Below are positions 14,601 through 23,261 of a stretch of 64,000 bases of DNA, piece after piece; position 1 is the first letter of the stretch; the number at the start of each line of letters is the position of its first letter. Under the pieces are notes generated by a model. It worked only from the letters and a program-made list of their open reading frames with translations. It was not told the DNA's origin and made no database searches. Origin of the DNA: Chromera velia (lineage: Eukaryota > Sar > Chromeraceae); NCBI GenBank assembly GCA_018398765.1, contig JAHBMJ010002118.1, positions 15,001 through 79,000 of the forward strand, written 5' to 3'. A program made the translations under genes and the position numbers.

Positions 14601-17600
14601 TGCGTGCCTTTGCGCTTTTACACCGATGAAGGTTTTTGCGCCCATGTGAAATAAAATGGATTCCTCACTGGCTGCCTGCAGGAAACTATTTCCCCGCATC
14701 CCTTGGCCTGTCCATATGGTCGAGGTCAGCTGTTTGACGGGACAGCTGCTCGACGCCCTCGGGTGGAGGGAGGACGACGTTTTCTTCCTGGTGGTGCTGC
14801 TGGAGATCGCCAAGGTGTTTGCATCCGCAGTTTTCCTTTTCTTCCTGGGGATCGTGTTGGTGTTCAGTGCCAATCTCCGGCCGGCACTCGTGAAAACAGG
14901 CATCAGAAGGCGACAGCGACGCCGGGAGTCAATCATTCGGAGGAGAGAAGAAGAAGGGAAGGCTGTGAGGAGAGTGAGAGAGCATGGTGAGGAAGATGAG
15001 GGGGATGTGGCACCAGTGAACAGTCAAAGTGCACCCCCAAAGAGCGTCTCTTCTTTCTTCCCCCGGAGTCCCTTGAGAATGGTGACAAGGTTTTTGGGGT
15101 TCTCTCAGAGAACAAAGCAGTCTGTGAGTATGGAGGATGTGGAGGTGGAAGACGAGGGAGAGGAGAGCGGGGAGGATTCGGAGGAGGAAGAAAATGGAGA
15201 ATCCCAGGGGGTCACGGTGAGGCAGGTGGAGATGTTGACACCGAGTGAGGCTGCACAGCTCTTCCGGCAAGAATGGAGACTGGAGGAGGGAAGGAGGATT
15301 CTAGGAACCTGGCGGTTCCGCATTCCGCCTCTCCTTGAAGCTGAAGGGGTAGTTCCTATCAAAGGAAGCACTCCAGCTCCCTTGATTGCAGAAGAGACTT
15401 CCTTCAGTTGGTCTCTCCGTCTCCTCGCACGAGTCTGCTCTGACACGCTGACTGTGTGGGTTGTCCTCTACTTCCTCACGTTTGAGTCTGTGATCGAGAA
15501 ACTCATGGAGCTCGTCAGATGCGACGGCCTTGCTGAGGGCCTTCCCACACGTGTGTACTCAGCACCTTCTGTTGAGTGCTCCTCTGACACATACACCTAC
15601 TGGCGTCCCTTTGTGGTTGGGGGCATTTTGCTCTTTGGGCTCTTCATCCCTGTTGGGCTGGGGACGGCCATTGTGCTGGGGGCACGGGACATCGCACCTG
15701 TGGCCAATCGAGCGAAGAGGCCGGCTTTCCGAAGAAGGTTTGGAGCCCTGATTTTGGGGTTCTCCCCCTCCTTCTACTGGTGGGAGATCTTCATCATCTG
15801 CAGAAAGCTGACACTCCAAATCGCTGGAACCTTCTACCCTGGGTGAGTGCCTCGAAAAGATCTATCTGCCTGTTTACTTCGATGTGTTCTGTTCGTTCAA
15901 GGTTCGTGAAGATCTGCAGTGTGTCACGAGATACACGAGGAAGCGACTCGTTCCATCTGGTTCATGACCTCCTGAGGCGACTGCCTGACTAAAGAAGTAT
16001 ATTTGTGGGGGTGCATGCTTCCATTCGCCTCTTCATCTTATGTTTTTTCTGTCTCTTCGTGTGTGCGCAGGACGGACAGCAACATGAGGCTTTCTCAGGT
16101 GTTCATCCTAGGACTCTGCTCCCTTCTGCTTCAACTGAGGCTCCAGCCCTTCAGCAAGCAGGATAGAAACATCCTCAACACTCTGGAGGCAACAGCGCTT
16201 TTTGTCTGGCTGCTCTCCCTTCTTGCTTTTCAGGTACGTGAGTTTGCATTCCATCCCTCCCACTCGTTCACAAGCCACACCGGAAGCTTGTGTAAAGAGA
16301 TGTATTCAGAAAACGGGTTCCCCCTTCAAGTCTACATCTTTTTCCCACTACTTCTGCGTAGCACAAAAACATCGTATGCTGCCTGTGGCTTCGCTCCGGT
16401 GGAGCATTTTGAGTGACTGCCAAGTGTGTGCGTCCCAAAAAGACTCTCTGTCGGACATTTTTCTTTGAATTGTCTTTTCGCAGGTTGGTGTGACGATGAG
16501 GCTTGCACCCACCCAGAACGCGCTCCTTCTGACAAGTGCTGTAGTGGCCAACAGCGCTTGTATGGTCTGGATGCTCTTGGTCATCATCATCGGATGGTCT
16601 GTACGTGGGTGGGTCTCTTGGCCTGGATTGGATTTGCTTCACAGCAGAATTTGTTTCTTGCTTTCCTTCCTTCCTGCCTAAGGCTTTCTTCCTTCGTTTG
16701 CCCTTTGTTACCTTTCTCGGCTTCTTTCCTTCCTTCATTCGTTCCCCAACCTCGCTCTGCTTCGGATGATGAATGCCACAAATTAAGAGTGGGGGGACCC
16801 TGTCTCCCTTTGGGTTTCCGCTTCTTCTGCTCTGACGCACGCAGGGGTGTAGAATTCTACGGGATGCTTCTGGCTGTAGAGGAGGACCCGGAAGCTGCGG
16901 TAGATGACTGGGTCCTCCGTCAGATGATCGTCTTTGGGGGTCCTGTCCTCCGAATACTCTTCAAGCGCCCATTCTTCAAGCTCCTCAACGGACGACTGGA
17001 GAGCACGACGATCGGACTAAGCTTGCCGATTCTTGTGGAGGACGCAAACGGCCAAAAGACAAAGCAACAGCCCCCGGAAGCGTTTGAGATCAGAAAGGTC
17101 GGTCGGCCTGCTCATGCATACGTGTAGCCAAGAGACTGGGTCTGAACCTCACCTGAAAGACGTGTTACGTACCTGTCATCTATGTGAGTGTGCAGGTAGG
17201 GCAACTTGACCAGATGGAACGGCCGGTTTTTGGAGAAGACCTAAGGGACGCACGACAGCGTCTCTCTGAGATTTCGGAGGCTGCGTCTACCTGGTGGATG
17301 GTCGTCTCCTCGGAGGGCAGACGCGCAACCCCCTCAGATCCCAAACGGGAAGAAACCAGGGCCTTGCTTGCCAACTTACACACGATGAAGAGGCGGGAAA
17401 GTGTGAAAAAGAGCGTGCGAGGCCGTCTGTCTTCAAAGGCGTCTCTTTTAGGCATGTCGGGATTCTCCACGGGAGCTGCCAGTGGTGCTTCTGACTTAGG
17501 GCAAGCCAGCAAGACTCCCTTGAAGGGACCCGATGGAATGCCCATGCCAATTCACTTTGAGGAGTTTTTGCTCCGTTGGGCATTTGTGTGTGCGGACAGA

Positions 17601-20600
17601 CTGGAGGGGGACGACGACTTGAGGGCGTCAGCGGAAGAGGCCACAGAGATGGGTGAGCTGTTTGTTGCCGCTCAGAAACTCCTGAGGCCGTATGTAAGTG
17701 CAGAGAACCACCCCTTTACCTCCCTGCCTGCGCTAGTTGCGGCAGTGGAGGAAGAAACAGAGAGGTCTGAGAAGGCCGGAGGGGAGAGCAAAGCGAAAAA
17801 GGCGAGGGGAAGCAGGGCGGGGTTGTTAGTGGACCAAATGGAAGAGGAAGACGAAGAGGAGGAAGAGGAGAATGGCCACACGCCCCCAGCATCGTCGCGT
17901 GAGGGCAGTCGAGTCTCGCAAAGAGAGTCGAAACAGAAGAGGAGAAAGGGGCAGATAGTTAAACAGAGGACCCTACATGCAGCCGTACAGGCACAAAGCC
18001 TCCGAAGGGGAGCATTCACAGTTGCTGGGGGCGAGTGGGTACCTCTACAGAGGAATGTAGACCCTGCACTCCGTCGGGGTCGTCTGAGCGTAGGGAAGGC
18101 AACTTTCTCGGCTTCTACTCGAGGCGACTTGTCTTTCGCGAATGGCGCCTCTGACAGCAAGAGGGGGAAAACTTTGACTTTTCAAGCTTTGACTTTCCGC
18201 AAGGATACGACAAAGCTCTCCCAGTCATTTAAAAAGAGCGTGACTGTACGAACGGACACACGGAAACTATCCCACTCTTTCAAGAAAGGCTTAACTTTTC
18301 GGAAGGACACAACGAAACTGTCGCAGTCTCCTAGAAAAAGTTTAACCAAGAAGGGTACACGGAGGCTGTCCCACACTTCCACAAAGGGGGGAAGTCAGAC
18401 AACTTTGAGGCGTCGGTCTTCTTGGTTGGGCAACTTTTTTGGTGGGGGAGAGGAGGAGAGTCAAGCTGAGCAGCATACTCGGGGTCTGGTTTTTGGTTTT
18501 CAATTGCCCAGTCAGATTCTTGCGTCCGGGTTTCCTTTTGACACCCCGACCCTCCGAAAGGTTGGAGCTGCCTTCTTCGAGGACGACCGTCTGAGTGAGT
18601 CGTCCAAAGATGAAGCAGATGCAGACAAGGAGGAAGAGGCAAATCATGGCGAAGAGGCAATTGAGCGCCAAAGGGGGGACATAAGAGGAAGCGGGATAGT
18701 AGCATGCAGCAGGAAGAGTAGCCACAGTTCAAGCGAAGGACCAGACACGGAGAGCAAAAAGACGGGAGACGTCGCAGAGTTCCAGGGAGATTCTGATCGT
18801 CTCAAGAGAAGGATCTCCGTCGACGATCTTGTCGCAGCGCTATGGGTTTTCCTCAAAATGCATCCCACAGTGGCAGTATGGGTACGTGAGATGTTACATG
18901 GTGTTTCTAGTCTGACCCGAAACAACGGATTTCTTCTCTTGTGCCTGTCTTCCAATTTGCATGGACCACCTCCTCGATTGTTGATCCAGGCTTCATTGGA
19001 CAGTCTTCTTTTTTTGTTACTTCCTGCAATTCCTGTGCATAGCTACTGCTCATCGTGATCCTTCCAAAACTACGTCAAGCAAAAGAACACATAAAAACTG
19101 TACAGATCATGTGTGACTGCACACGCGAATGCTGCAGCACTACTTTTGCTTTCTGGCTGCAAAGAAGAAACGGGAGAACAAGGACGGTCTGCTCTTCTGG
19201 TTTCCTCACTTTGCCTCTGGGGCGTTTGTGAAGAACCCTCTGTACGACGGCCTTGACGCCCTCTACCACGTGACTGCCGGGAGACAGGGACAGTCCAAAT
19301 TTGTTATGGGCCCTCGCCTCATGTGGAAGGTCGGTCGGCAAAAAATTGAACGGATACTGCAATGGAGTTTCAATGTCGTTTTGCGATTGATGAGTTCTTC
19401 GCGCGTTCTCGGGTTTATTGGCTTTTGGGGGGGCATAAGCATTCGTTTTTGTGAATCTCTTTAGGACAGATTTACGCAGGGCAACTGCACAGCGAACCCA
19501 CACTCTCTCTCATTCATACTGCGTGCGTCCTCTTCATGAATTCACAAGGGATTGTGTTCTTCTCATGCACTCTGATGAATGTGAATTTGAATGTGTGCGT
19601 TCAGGTGGGAAGTCCCGGAAATCGAGAATCTGGTGCAAATGAGGCAGCTCTGTTTGGCGACTTCTTTGCAATGCAACAGGCCGCACAGGCCTCTGATGAA
19701 CGTGTTGTCAGGGTCTTCATTGAGGATGGAGACGGGGGTAGAAAGGATATCTCGAAAGGTCAGTCCAGAGGGGCGTCGGAGACGAAGAGCTATGTCGACT
19801 ACGCTCTTGTAGAGGTTCCGCTAGTAGATTCTCTAGGCTCTGTACAGAGGACGCCTAGGGTCGGGACCTCTGGGGACCTCCCCGATCAGACACTTCGACA
19901 AGGGCTGCCGTACATCCACATTTGGATGCGCTTGGCTCCCGGAAGGGACCTCGTGCCCGTGGATACTCTCGTCGCGGCAGAGGAGACTGCGACCTCACGC
20001 CGAAGAAGCCGAATGGAAAGTACGGCAGGGTACAGTGGGAGTCGAGGGGGCGCGAGTGGGAGGAGGCGGAGCTCGATGATAGAGGAGCTCGAAAAGTTGG
20101 AAAGAGAAATACAGTCCGACATCGCCAGTGTCTCGTCTGAACCCCAATCAGAGGCAGTGAGACCGCCCCGTTTTTCCCACCACCCGCGTCCCCTCCCGCG
20201 CTCATCCATCTGCCCCCCCCTTCCACAGGAATCAGAACTACAAGGCCTAGGCGTCCGCCCGCGCTCGTCAATCTGCCCTCCACTGACAGTTGAGGCGGCA
20301 GAAGAAGAGTTACTGAAGAGGGCAGAGGCAGTGGGGGCACAAGAAGTCTCCGAGCCGGAGACAGGGGAAAGGGAGGTTAGCCCGACTGGGAAAAGAGAAA
20401 GTGAGGTCGCGCTTCTTTTAGGAGAGTCTAATGGAGCCTCAGGATCAAGGCAGAATCTAGATGATAAGCTTGAGAGAGGATCTTCGAACATCGATTCCAT
20501 ATTTGGTGCTCTGAAGAAGATGTTCTCTTCCATGGTCTTCACCAGCAGAAGCAGCAGCAGCAGCAACAGCAGCGACAGTCTGCACGCATCTGCAGAACAA

Positions 20601-21143
20601 AAGACCCAGTCAGAGAAATGGGTAGGCACAAAGAAAAAACAGGGCCCTTCTCTGGGCCACTCTCTGCCGCCCCACCCTGAGGAGTCAGAGTCTTCTTCGG
20701 ACTCCTCTGATTCCCCCTCCGATTCTTCAGAGTTCTCAAGGGAGATCAGAAGATTGAGTGAGTCTCCAAATGAGGAGACAAAGGCGGGGCAAATGCCCTC
20801 ATCACCCCCTGCATCCGGCAAGGAGCCACAACAACAACAGCAGCAGCAGAGGTCTCCAGAGTCCCAGACTGACCCTGCCAATGCCCGACAGAAGGAGACG
20901 GACAACCCAGTGGTCAGGGAGGAGGATCCTCAACGCGACAGGAGTGGATCGGGCCCTGCCAGTGCCTCTCCAACAGCCCTAGATCTATACATGAGGGAAC
21001 AGATGGGGGAGAAGAGCAGGGCATCCGCATTCAGGAGGGCTTCTGCACAAAACTGCAACCCGATCCAAGCCCAAAACTCAGAGACCAACTCCAAAGAGTC
21101 GATGAAAGACAACCTCTCGGATTTTGCAAGAGAGACTGACTGA
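1..21143 (+). CDS. Giant multidomain EGF/Sushi/HYR membrane receptor, about 39 exons, 5' end outside window
   Basis: I could follow one continuous reading frame through about 39 exons joined at GT...TGCAG introns, with matching phases at nearly every junction. Domain order: end of a signal peptide (1-54), beta-sandwich modules, about ten EGF-like modules, three Sushi-like modules, two HYR modules, a Cys-rich GCC2/GCC3-like stalk, six to eight membrane segments (14.0-16.6 kb), and a long Ser-, Glu- and Lys-rich tail ending at a TGA at 21141-21143. Families with this ectodomain are surface adhesion or sensory receptors, so a plasma-membrane role with ligand binding outside and signalling inside is inferred; no kinase or other enzyme domain is visible. 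The start codon lies left of the window. The donor of exon 2 and the end of exon 6 are the least certain junctions. Exon blocks are listed separately. Confidence 0.8.
374..575. repeat. (CT)n-(GT)n-(GA)n microsatellite cluster in intron 1
   Basis: Runs of CT (about 387-415), GT (416-446), GTGAGT-type units and GA (about 491-567). Long artificial ORFs of Ser-Leu, Cys-Val and Arg-Glu repeats arise here on both strands and are not genes. Confidence 0.95.
640..1774 (+). CDS. Receptor exons 2-4: first beta-sandwich (LamG/ConA-like) module
   Basis: Exon 2 begins at 640 after GTGTGCAG and encodes [15 protein letters not shown]; its donor is uncertain, possibly near 745. Exon 3 is about 990-1388 (after CCTGCAG; donor TG|GTCAGTCAGTCAGTCAG). 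Exon 4 starts at 1570 and runs to about 1738. The joined segment is rich in Trp and Phe with alternating hydrophobic residues and several N-glycosylation sites (NVS, NTT, NWT, NFT). It ends [20 protein letters not shown], which resembles the last strands of ConA/LamG-type jelly rolls. The fold is inferred from pattern, not from a profile search. The intron between exons 2 and 3 is about 240 bp. Confidence 0.55.
1943..2064 (+). CDS. Receptor exon 5: EGF-like module
   Basis: After the acceptor GTATGCATGCAG the frame reads [20 protein letters not shown] and continues with [16 protein letters not shown]. The C-x5-C-x7-C-x7-C-x-C spacing is a compact EGF-like pattern. The donor is GTCGGT at 2052 or GTACAT at about 2065; the second keeps the frame into exon 6. 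The intron downstream (about 750 bp) carries a CT/GT microsatellite at 2500-2554. Confidence 0.55.
2500..2554. repeat. (CT)n-(GT)n microsatellite in intron 5
   Basis: Perfect CT run followed by a GT run inside the intron between exons 5 and 6 of the receptor gene. Confidence 0.95.
2814..3976 (+). CDS. Receptor exons 6-8: second beta-sandwich module
   Basis: Exon 6 starts at 2814 ([16 protein letters not shown]...). Its 3' end is unclear; the frame is open to a stop at 3062-3064. Exon 7 is 3275-3425 ([18 protein letters not shown]..., donor GG|GTCGGTCAG). Exon 8 is 3663-3976 ([20 protein letters not shown]... to [10 protein letters not shown], donor A|GTGAGT, phase 1). The tail [11 protein letters not shown] corresponds to FSNFTLEA at the end of the first module, so this is probably a repeat of the same beta-sandwich unit with the same three-exon plan. 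Confidence 0.55.
4202..5014 (+). CDS. Receptor exons 9-11: three EGF-like modules, one per exon
   Basis: Exon 9 (4202-4330) starts [17 protein letters not shown]; exon 10 (4548-4676) starts [19 protein letters not shown]; exon 11 (4889-5014) starts [19 protein letters not shown]. Each has six Cys in EGF order and ends with a C-x-C...G-[YF]...G...C pattern. Exon 11 begins with DVDEC, the calcium-binding EGF signature. All three exons start and end in phase 1 and hold exactly one module, so each is a symmetric 1-1 exon. Confidence 0.85.
5255..6415 (+). CDS. Receptor exons 12-14: third beta-sandwich module
   Basis: Exon 12 (5255-5452, starts [20 protein letters not shown]), exon 13 (5653-6006, starts [18 protein letters not shown]) and exon 14 (6269-6415, starts [19 protein letters not shown], ends [10 protein letters not shown]). 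Junction phases are all 1. The [12 protein letters not shown]...GFFLNSQA...YRDFVLTV pattern is a large all-beta domain like those at exons 2-4 and 6-8, with the same closing FxLxV strand. No catalytic residues are evident; a carbohydrate- or protein-binding role is inferred. Confidence 0.6.
6648..8516 (+). CDS. Receptor exons 15-19: five EGF-like modules, one per exon
   Basis: Exons 15 (6648-6773, [12 protein letters not shown]), 16 (7171-7326, [12 protein letters not shown]), 17 (7580-7699, [12 protein letters not shown]), 18 (8037-8168, [12 protein letters not shown]) and 19 (8391-8516, [13 protein letters not shown]). Four of the five open with the D-x-[DE]-E-C calcium-binding EGF signature. 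Each has six Cys and ends G/[YF]...C-x-G at the donor. All exons are phase 1-1. Introns are 200-400 bp; the one before exon 16 ends in an (ATCC)n tract. Confidence 0.88.
8579..8614. repeat. (GT)n microsatellite in intron 19
   Basis: Uninterrupted GT dinucleotides in the intron after the EGF exon ending at 8516. Confidence 0.95.
8961..9619 (+). CDS. Receptor exons 20-21: fourth extracellular beta-rich module
   Basis: Exon 20 (8961-9327) starts [20 protein letters not shown] and includes [12 protein letters not shown] and [15 protein letters not shown]; donor TG|GTGAGT, phase 2. Exon 21 (9483-9619) continues [20 protein letters not shown] and ends [15 protein letters not shown]. The hydrophobic alternation and Cys pairs suggest a disulphide-stabilised beta domain. 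I do not recognise the family. Confidence 0.6.
9736..9900 (+). CDS. Receptor exon 22: EGF-like module
   Basis: Starts [14 protein letters not shown], continues with C-Q-C-N-D-G-Y-S and ends GVFCEG. It has six Cys in EGF order with an enlarged middle loop ([12 protein letters not shown]). Acceptor TTTGTCTGCAG, donor GTCAGG, phase 1-1. It is the last EGF before the Sushi block. Confidence 0.8.
10114..11482 (+). CDS. Receptor exons 23-26: three Sushi/CCP-like modules
   Basis: Exon 23 (10114-10329) starts [20 protein letters not shown] and contains [33 protein letters not shown]: the C...C...C...W...C order of Sushi/CCP modules. The second module is split over exons 24 (10601-10709, [14 protein letters not shown]) and 25 (11023-11132, [16 protein letters not shown] ... 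[10 protein letters not shown]). The third is exon 26 (11258-11482, [16 protein letters not shown] ... [12 protein letters not shown] ... [14 protein letters not shown]). Sushi modules mediate protein or glycan binding at cell surfaces. Exons 23 and 26 are single-module phase 1-1 exons. Confidence 0.8.
11668..12947 (+). CDS. Receptor exons 27-29: two HYR (hyalin repeat) modules
   Basis: Exon 27 (11668-11821) starts [19 protein letters not shown], the D-x-x-[AP]-P-x-x-x-C-P opening of HYR modules. Exon 28 (12210-12298) supplies its end, [19 protein letters not shown], the G-x-x-x-V-T-x-x-A-x-D-x-x-G-N-x-x-x-C-x-F signature. Exon 29 (12647-12947) is a full second HYR ([13 protein letters not shown] ... 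[19 protein letters not shown]) and then runs into the first Cys of the stalk ([16 protein letters not shown]). HYR modules are immunoglobulin-like and often lie next to Sushi modules, as here. About 390 bp of intron separate exons 27 and 28; I see no further exon in it. Confidence 0.85.
13205..14176 (+). CDS. Receptor exons 30-31: Cys-rich GCC2/GCC3-like stalk and first membrane segment
   Basis: Exon 30 (13205-13790) starts [12 protein letters not shown] and has [10 protein letters not shown]...[14 protein letters not shown] and VECPISDTC: paired Cys like the ephrin-receptor/GCC2-GCC3 repeats. A Ser- and Glu-rich insert ([20 protein letters not shown]) interrupts it. Exon 31 (13951-14176) starts [20 protein letters not shown], then [20 protein letters not shown], the first membrane helix. 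The phase-0 junction at 13790/13951 keeps the frame. Such stalks sit just outside the membrane in other protist multidomain receptors. Confidence 0.75.
14445..16608 (+). CDS. Receptor exons 32-35: polytopic membrane region with WWE...RK motif
   Basis: Exon 32 (14445-14505), exon 33 (14682-15842, very long), exon 34 (16071-16233), exon 35 (16484-16608). Hydrophobic helices: [97 protein letters not shown] and [12 protein letters not shown]. The W-W-E-x5-RK helix followed by [18 protein letters not shown] resembles the C-terminal membrane bundle of TRP-like protist proteins that also carry GCC2/GCC3 repeats. An acidic linker (about 14960-15220) separates the second and third helices. A channel or receptor role is inferred only. 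Confidence 0.7.
16845..21143 (+). CDS. Receptor exons 36-39: long cytoplasmic tail with basic tandem repeat
   Basis: Exon 36 (16845-17097), exon 37 (17195-18881), exon 38 (19138-19329) and exon 39 (19605-21143, stop TGA). All late junctions are phase 0 or 2 and keep the frame. Exon 37 holds acidic runs ([10 protein letters not shown]) and four basic repeats of the [15 protein letters not shown] type at about 18175-18390. Exon 38 has a folded-looking stretch ([19 protein letters not shown]). Exon 39 is low-complexity, rich in Ser, Glu, Pro and Gln. No known catalytic domain is visible; many SxS and RRxS sites suggest regulation by phosphorylation. Confidence 0.75.
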
Positions 21144-21536
21144 CTGAACCGGCCATTAATTGAACGCTTCCCTTAGTGAACCACTATGAACCATGCAGCT
21201 AGCCACACACCGTCTCTCATGGTCACTGGCACATTGACTGATGAGTGGTTCACCTTTTTCTTCACTGAACGTGCAGAGATGATGCTGGGTTGCAAATCCC
21301 GGTGCTCTGTTATATATGAAATGATTGTAAAGCTGTTCGGTTTCATTTAAAGCCTAGCTCAAAAGACTGATATACTGACGTATATTAATTTTTAGACTGA
21401 TTTTTAAATCTACGGGCCATTAAATTAAAATTGCGGTGGTTAGAACAACTCACTTGCACATCTATTCATAGTTACAATCATTCTTAAAATTCTAGCTATT
21501 AAGCTATATTTTTTACTAAATTTTTTGCCAGGTAGT
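21144..21536. other. 3' flank of the receptor gene, turning AT-rich
   Basis: Base composition changes sharply from about 21340. I see no further exon and no clear polyadenylation signal. The receptor's 3' UTR probably ends within the first 200 bp. Confidence 0.4.
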
Positions 21537-21542
21537 ATACTA

Positions 21543-21930
21543 CCCTAGACGACAAAATTATTGAATAAACTTCAAGTAATAAAAAAAAATTAAAGAGATA
21601 GAGCAAAGAAGGAAACAATACTTTAAATTAAATTATTTTTAAAATGGTTTTATTTTGTTATTATGTTAAGGCTATTCTATATCTATTTGCTATTAATCTT
21701 GTGAAAATATATTTTTTATACACCGCGAACGACCCTAAGGGTCTCAAATTGGGTGTGTTGGTTTCAATAGTAGTTATATAGGCAAAGATGAGCCAATACA
21801 GCCCTAATATCATACCAGCAACTACACTGGCTCTAAACCTTTCAAAAAAGGGAGCTTGATCCAATGTTATCCCCAAAAATGAAATTTCGCCAAACTCAAA
21901 AATTTTATTCAATAATTTTGTCGCCTAGGG
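21543..21930 (-). mobile_element. 388-bp MITE-like unit, copy 1, with an 83-codon hydrophobic ORF
   Basis: Left end CCCTAGACGACAAAATTATT is the inverted complement of the right end (AATAATTTTGTCGCCTAGGG) with one mismatch; the inverted match extends to about 27 bp. On the minus strand a frame is open from the right terminal repeat to a TAA at 21664-21666. It encodes FGEISFLGITLDQAPFFERF, then VVAGMILGLYWLIFAYITT, a likely membrane helix. It lacks an early ATG (first in-frame candidates are TTG, then ATG in the helix). I do not recognise the peptide. Termini beginning CCCTAG recall piggyBac-type ends, but no TTAA flanks are present. Confidence 0.6.
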
Positions 21931-22867
21931 TGTGCAACGATCAACATTTACAGATTAAATGGACAAGTCTTAAAGCATTTAAAGCTTATAATTTTTATTT
22001 AACTTTGTTGTTAAACTATAGGATTATATACCTTATCTTTGCTTCTTAATAACGATATTGAGTGAGAAACAAATTATAACGTGAGGTCATTAAGTTACAT
22101 TTCCGATACCGAATTTTTTCCTATGTTTGTTTTACTTTTTTGAGTAAGCTTCCAACACTGTGAGGGTACATTTGTTTAGCTACAAAATTACAAATAAAAA
22201 CAACTTTCTTTTTGCGTGTTTGTTTGTATATATGTTGCTTGCTGGTATAGGTAGAGAAGAAAATTATATTACACACAAAAAATATGAGCGATAATAAGAA
22301 ATCTGAACAAAAATCTTTGTGCATCATCTACCTTTAGCTGACTGCAGAACAAGAACAGTTAAGCTAATTATTGTCAAGAAGACTTATGCTGCTTTTTAAA
22401 ATTTGCTTCATAATTAGTCAAGAGTGAATAAAAATTTTAAAACTTTCGTTATGTAAAAAATGTATCGTTTTTAGAAAAAATCGTTTACACCATAGAAAAC
22501 ACGATCACAATTATTCTATAAAAGTACTACACAGCTTTTGTTTTTTAATATAGTTTTGCTTTAAAAGAAAACATAATGTTGTAATGTTTTATTGTATTCT
22601 ATTACTTTTGTTTTTCTTAGGGTTTTTTGTTGTTATGTTTGTGAATTCATCGCTTTCTCTGCATAAACACTATATTGCACGTTAAGTGTTGCATTACATG
22701 TGTAAAATAAAGAGAACAAAAGATTGTTTTGACAGTAGAGAAAATGTAATACAAGATGTATTACATGACAGAAAAACAACTTTCTCAGTGTTATTGTACT
22801 ATTCAAATTGACTGTGAAAACAAAGTGAAAAATTAAAACATGAGAAATGTCAATTTTTGCCTTCACA

Positions 22868-23255
22868 CCCTAGACAACAAAATTATTGAATAAATTTCAA
22901 GTAATAAAAAAAAATTAAAGAGATAGAGCAAAGAAGGAAACAATACTTTAAATTAAATTATTTTTAAAATGGTTTTATTTTGTTATTGTGTTAAGGCTAT
23001 TTTATATCTATTTGCTATTAATCTTGTGAAAATATATTTTTTATACACCGCGAACGACCCTAAGGGTCTCAAATTGGGTGTGTTGGTTTCAATAGTAGTT
23101 ATATAGGCAAAGATGAGCCAATACAGCCCTAATATCATACCAGCAACTACACTGGCTCTAAACCTTTCAAAAAAGGGAGCTTGATCCAATGTTATCCCCA
23201 AAAATGAAATTTCGCCAAACTCAAAAATTTTATTCAATAATTTTGTCGCCTAGGG
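22868..23255 (-). mobile_element. 388-bp MITE-like unit, copy 2
   Basis: Same length and orientation as copy 1, differing at only a handful of bases (for example GAC/AAC next to the left end, TATG/TGTG near the stop, AGA/AAA giving Arg to Lys). The terminal inverted repeats and the 83-codon frame are both preserved. Such identity inside otherwise diverged AT-rich DNA points to recent spread. Confidence 0.6.
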
Positions 23256-23261
23256 TAGTAT

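Larger units (their letters stand above)
21537..23261. mobile_element. Composite AT-rich element bounded by two direct 388-bp inverted-repeat units
   Basis: Outer ends are inverted: left ATACTACCCTAG at 21537, right CTAGGGTAGTAT ending at 23261. Inside each end lies a 388-bp unit (21543-21930 and 22868-23255) in direct orientation and nearly identical. The 937-bp core between them is AT-rich and has only short ORFs. The arrangement is like two small insertion elements carrying a core, or two tandem insertions of one MITE. I find no clear target-site duplication around the outer ends. Confidence 0.55.

Noticed and set aside
20535-20580. CAG/AGC run in receptor exon 39 as an unstable trinucleotide repeat
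   Set aside because: The run is short and interrupted (mixed AGC/AAC); it fits the Ser-rich tail.
19855-20905. Long minus-strand ORFs opposite receptor exon 39
   Set aside because: Ser-rich shadow of a Ser/Glu-rich coding exon that joins the upstream exons in frame.
21543-21930. Assignment of the 388-bp unit to piggyBac
   Set aside because: The CCCTAG ends are suggestive, but no TTAA flank is present on either copy.
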